The notes beneath the pieces were generated by a model. That model searched no databases. It was not told where the DNA came from and worked only from the letters and a program-made list of their open reading frames with translations. From positions 20,337,027 to 20,401,026 of the forward strand of contig CM042548.1 in assembly GCA_023630585.1 (NCBI GenBank): a stretch of 64,000 nt of DNA, read 5' to 3'. This document shows, one piece after another, positions 59,376-64,000 of the stretch; within the stretch, counting starts at the first letter, position 1; the number at the start of each line of letters is the position of its first letter. The position numbers and the translations under genes are program-made. The DNA is from Cranoglanis bouderius. Lineage: Eukaryota > Chordata > Actinopteri > Siluriformes > Cranoglanididae.

Positions 59376-60687
59376 AACAAAGTTAAAATGTACTTATAGT
59401 TTATCATACATTTAAAAAAAAATGGGGTGACCTTGATTAACCAGGCAAGTTTAAGTATCTTCTCAGAACTCCAGCAGCAGAAATCAAATGATGTGTCTTG
59501 TTGCATTCAGTTACACTGGACCTTTAGTAATGTTACACCTAAGTTCCAGTCTTTAATTTCCTGGACGACCAATAGAATAAACTGTATGCTTTCAACAGTT
59601 TTCTTGCTGTCTAACAACAAGCTTTTGAAACACTGAGATCATGATGTGCCACGCTTCCCAGCATGCTCCACTGGTTTCCCAGAGACTTGCACTGGTGTAG
59701 TTTAATGGAGCATGACTCCTTTCTGCTCAACTAATGACTTTCAATTAAAAGTGGAGCTCTCCACACTGCCTGTTCGCTTAAAGTAGAGGCGCTTGGGATC
59801 TCACAAAGATCACACACGTGACATTTTTGTTATTGGAGGGACATGAGGATGAAACCTTGAGATGAACCAGATTCAAAAGGAAACCTGGGTGGCACTGGAT
59901 TGTGGGATTATAAATCATTACACCTCCATAAGTAAATCAGTACTAAGCATGTTGAAAGGTAGTTCAGTATGAGTATGATTTGAATATCATTGGAGTAAGC
60001 GCCGGACTGTGTTTATGATTACAGCAGAGTCTACAGTATTCAGGTGAGATTATCCACTGAAACAAGGGTGTAAACTGTTTTTGAGAAGTGCAATCTTTAG
60101 GGTACCCATGTTGGACCATCCACAGTTGCAGGCGTACACTTATAGCTCTACAGCAAAAGAGAATAGACGATTACATATCAAAGCAGCAGCTTGTGACCAT
60201 AGATTTCGGTTGGGAAGGACAACGTTAATAACAACATAGACAAAATTTAGTCGAGAGGCCTTCACACTTAACTCATGCTATAGGTTTCTACCTAGTGATT
60301 TTTTTAGTAACCCTGTAATAGGCAGTGGAGATTTGACAACATACAATCATTCAACATACAGATTAGCAGCTCATTTTGAGCATTTCTGGATGTACAACTG
60401 TGTCTGAGGCAATTAAAGAGAGTTGCCAGCACACGAAAGACTTGAAACTAGCCCAGCAAATTTGGGCATTGTAAAAAGGAGACATTTTTCTTCTTTTCCC
60501 AGCCTTTGCGTGGGAAACAAGTATTTCACAAGTATTTTTTATGTTATGCTGATGTTATCCACTCCATAATCCAATCCCCCCCTTCCTCTCTGCCAATCTT
60601 TGCAGTATATCTTACAATAGAAATGGTTCTGTACATCATAAACACACTGACTGCGCTTACATTTTGCTTTTTTTGGGAGATATTTCC
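59376..60687. other. Intergenic sequence, nothing recognised
   Basis: 59640-59830 is a non-repetitive block containing TTTCAATTAAAAG; see findings. No coding signal. Confidence 0.5.
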
Positions 60688-61028
60688 ATCCATCTATCCA
60701 TTTTCTGTACCACTTATCCTACACAAGGTCATGGTAGAGACTGGAGACTATCCCAGGGAACTCGGGGCACAAGGCTGGGGACACCCTGACGGGCTGCCAA
60801 CCCATCGCAGAACACAATCGTACACACACTCACACACCAATTTACACACTACGGACAATATAGAGATGCCAATCAGCCTACAACACGTCTTTGGACTGGG
60901 GGAGGAAACCGGAAAACCTGGAGGAAACTCTCGAAGCATCAGGAGAACACGCCAACTCCACGCACACAGGGCAAGGCAAATGTCCGAGGCAAACGTGTTA
61001 ACCACTAAGCCACCGTGCTCCCCTTGGC
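60688..61028 (-). mobile_element. Mermaid-like SINE, nearly full length, reverse
   Basis: In reverse: GTGGCTTAGTGGTTAACACG head and the same body as the 34 kb copy, ending in a CCATTTTCTG tail. It lacks the 79-bp leader. The 186-codon open frame across it is not a gene. Confidence 0.8.
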
Positions 61029-62029
61029 AGATATGTGTTAGGTTTAATTCCAGTGATTTGCTATAAAACAAGATCTTGGAGGTCATGGAGTATTTATAAA
61101 CTAGTCCAGTCTGGCGACGCTGCCATTAACTGTCCTGGTCACTAATTTCCCAAGCATGGTTCAGCATGATTCCTGCCCCAATGGGCATTTCCTATTTTTG
61201 ACCAATAGGTATAATAAATTTATGGAAGCTAATTGGGGATATGAGCATCAACTGCTCCCCACAACATCTGGAAAGGTGAACAAATCAATGGAACGTCAGC
61301 TTATATCTGTCAAACTGCAACAGAATTTAAAATGTATGGATTTGTGAATGAGGCTTCACCCCACTGATGTATTCTCTTATCCTATAGTGGTTTAAAATTT
61401 CTTCATTGAATTTGACACATGTACTAATATGTGTTCAATAGTAATAATAAAACTGAAAGAAATGATTGTATGAAATGGAAACATCTCAGAATGTCAATTT
61501 ACCTCCATTTTAAATAATCGAGATGTCATATTTTATTCAAATGGTACTTTGTATACGTCTAACTCACAGTTTTCAACATTGACTCTTTTTCATCATTGAG
61601 TAATTATGATCCTCTGTGTGTTTTTGGTGATACTGTTATGATAGTATACACAAGAAAAAACTACTATACTGTACTACACTATACTATTGTTCATATTTAT
61701 TTTAAAAAGTGAGCCAAGTTTAATTTTTAGTGAGCACACAGGACTACTTCCCCATATCGTGAGAGACCAGGTGAACATACACAAGCTGGATTTAGATGTT
61801 AAGTTCTCATAACCAACAGGATCTTGGAACAATAAGAGCTGCATTGAACAAAACTTGAATAACATTTTTTTTTCTATAGCACTGTATTATTGAGTGTTTC
61901 AGCAATTACAGAGATTATTTTACTCTGCTGTTATGTTTTAATACAGTTTGGGGGGGAAGATAAACATTTAATTACGATTTTATCAGCACTTTAGCCTGAC
62001 TGGAAGAAAAGACAGCACTTTTTATGCAT
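61029..62029. other. Intergenic sequence, nothing recognised
   Basis: AT-rich unique sequence. Confidence 0.6.
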
Positions 62030-62900
62030 TTTTGTCTTAAGTATCCAGTAAAACAAAGTTTCTATTATTAAATGTACTCAAGTATTTAAAAGTAAATTTT
62101 TTTTTTTTAAATAATAAATTAAGTTAGTCATGTTTTCATGATGTGAAAAGTTTTCTTAAAAGTCTAAAACTGTCTAATCTAAAACTGTTAGAAGGTGATT
62201 TTCATTTTAAAGCAGCTATGCCGTTTTGCCTAGAAACACCATTAAATCTTTAGTCATTTAAATGACTAACACTACGTAATTTGCTAATGAATTAATCGGA
62301 AGTAAAATATCCTGTAAATAACTAAAATGTAATAATTAACCAATAGTTAACTAATAATTAACTAATATTGCTGCCTAGCTAATTACACTATCTACTGAAA
62401 TCGATGCTAGTCTAACCTGGCATTAGCAAAGAAAACATGCTAACTTAGTTAAATATAATCAATTAATGTAGCAAATTAGTGAATTAGTGAAAGAGTCTTT
62501 GCTTCCTCCTGCAAATATTGAAGCATTTTACTGAGCATTTACTATTATCATACGTATATTCAGACACAAATGGATAGCTATAGCGTTAACTACATTGTGA
62601 AAAGGTCGTGCTATTCTTGATTCCACATGGATCAACCTGATGAATGCTTAAAACAGAAATGTAAATAAAATGCCCGTTCTAGTGATGTGTAGTGCACAGT
62701 CGAGGGGTAGGTGAGAGAAAACGAGATGTTCAAGTACTTTGAAGGTCTGAATAAAAGTGTAAGGAGTAAAAAGTAAGTAATGAAGTAAGAGTACAGGTGT
62801 TCAGTTGCAGTAAGACTCAAGTAAAGTATAAATACGCTGAAAATAATTCTTAAGTATAGCAACGTAGTACAATTACTCAAATATTTTCCACCCCGCCCGT
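62030..62900 (-). repeat. Dispersed repeat, copy B (reverse orientation)
   Basis: Reverse complement is similar to 46175-47150, with the same order of words: GAGTAATTG(A/T)AC, TACTTTA(G/C)TTG, GTGTCTGAATAT, TTTGCTAATGCCAGGTTAGA and CTAGGCAGCAA. Its left end reads in reverse GGTGGAAAATATTTGAGTAA. Confidence 0.6.
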
Positions 62901-63347
62901 AACAAGTGAGGAAAATGTTTTGAAGCACGCATACAAACACTTGTGAAAAGGTGCGAGAATTGGCATCCGAACTGAGGATTTAAACCCCTGACCAAAAAAT
63001 TCATTTATTTACCTAATGTTTTCATGCTGTGCGGTGGGCAAGCAATAACGAGGCGCTGTTCAGCACCTAAACAGGGCAGAGGGCAGCGAGCGTGCCACGC
63101 CCTGACTGTTGAAACGCATTCTGTATAGAGGAAAGCAGAGACTGTTATATTCATGTGTCGTCCAAGAAAAAAAAAAGTTGTAAGAAATTAATACACTACA
63201 CATGCAGTACATGAGCACTATCAAAGCTATCAAAGTCGCTGATCCTGTGTTTTTCATACGACACATAAATGTTGGACATCACAGTTTGCAGCACTTGAAA
63301 GATTTCTGACATTTCTGAAATGTGCTGCGAATCAGGAATGCCAGTTA

Positions 63348-63382
<35 letters not shown>

Positions 63383-64000
63383 TGAGTGTGTGTGTGTTGA
63401 GGAGTGTGTTGAGGACAACAGGGCAGAAGTGTTGGCACTAGTTGGCACTGGGTTCATACAAGACTTAAAAAACATACTGAATTAACACGCAGTATTGTAC
63501 AGTGTATTCCCAGTGACTCGTTTCTAAAAAGATTATCTGTTTCTATTTGCTTATGTTTGAGCAGTAACTGAAAAATGATCAGTCAGAAATAATGATTTAA
63601 GTATCAATTTGGATATTTTTACTAGGTCTTAGGTCCTGTCCCAGCTACAGATACTAAGCCAATTGTAATAATTTCACTGGCATCATAGTATTTAATAAAC
63701 ATTAAAAAAAAAATTGCAACTGTTCTTCATTCCATATAAAATAATATAATATAAGACTCATAATGGGGTGTGGAGGGAAAATGGCAGACATGAGAATGGG
63801 CTGAAAATGAATGCACAGAGCAATAGTAGCTTTTGATAACAACAGGCCAATACGGGCTATTAGTGAGGGAAAATACAGTTTACTAGACAAGTTTACAGCA
63901 TCGAATGGGGTGTGAACAGCGGAAAATGGAAAGAGAGAGAGAGAGAGAGGTGAGATAGAAAGGATTTATAAGACTACACAGTTGTATGCTTGCTGTTCTT
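62901..64000. other. Intergenic sequence with (GT)n and (GA)n tracts
   Basis: (GT)n at 63349-63398 and (GA)n at 63930-63949. No coding signal to the window end. Confidence 0.6.

Noticed and set aside
60506..61066. 186-codon open frame
   Set aside because: It runs through a Mermaid-like SINE; the same words recur in other SINE copies.

Overview
The window is vertebrate nuclear DNA, almost certainly from a teleost fish. Short coding islands with GT-AG boundaries sit in long AT-rich introns. Tc1/mariner relics, inverted-repeat MITEs, tRNA-derived SINEs, a broken LINE and many (CA)n, (GA)n and (TTA)n microsatellites fill the rest. The repeat mix would suit an otophysan such as a catfish, but that is a weak inference. 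Nothing looks prokaryotic or viral.

The only recognisable gene is fgfr2 (fibroblast growth factor receptor 2), read on the minus strand from about 26 kb down to 1.09 kb. In transcript order the exons are: a 5' UTR plus signal peptide exon (22926-23180), Ig domain D1 (15292-15558), acid box (14619-14693), D2a (11027-11196), D2b (9347-9470), IIIa (4371-4561), the alternative pair IIIb (3745-3883) and IIIc (2877-3021), transmembrane (1990-2186) and juxtamembrane (1093-1232). All splice phases agree and give about 474 residues for the IIIc form. The kinase exons and 3' UTR lie beyond position 1. The upstream noncoding exon and promoter are not certain; the GC-richer stretch 25.7-26.7 kb is the best candidate.

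The most informative biology is regulatory splicing. IIIb has a weak acceptor and IIIc a very strong one. A TGCATG hexamer, a T-run and a TGG-rich patch lie between them. Using both exons, or neither, puts a stop codon in frame. At the end of the transmembrane exon a canonical GT donor is followed six bases later by a GA dinucleotide, in the arrangement known in human FGFR genes for the VT+/VT- choice. The leader has a 34-codon upstream ORF ending four bases before the start codon.

From 26.7 kb to 64 kb there is no supported gene: this is the 5' intergenic flank of fgfr2. It holds two SINE-bearing repeats in inverted orientation sharing a perfect 79-bp leader (27.3 and 34.0 kb), a foldback element (30.1-30.9 kb), a MITE (31.7-32.2 kb), a LINE fragment (35.4-36.8 kb), a mariner-type fragment (40.6 kb), three Tc1-like elements (44.2, 48.0 and 51.2 kb, the last inserted into a SINE), a further MITE (53.7 kb) and a second inverted repeat pair (46.2-47.2 and 62.0-62.9 kb). 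A few non-repetitive stretches (about 53.0, 57.4 and 59.6 kb) could be enhancers, as inference only.
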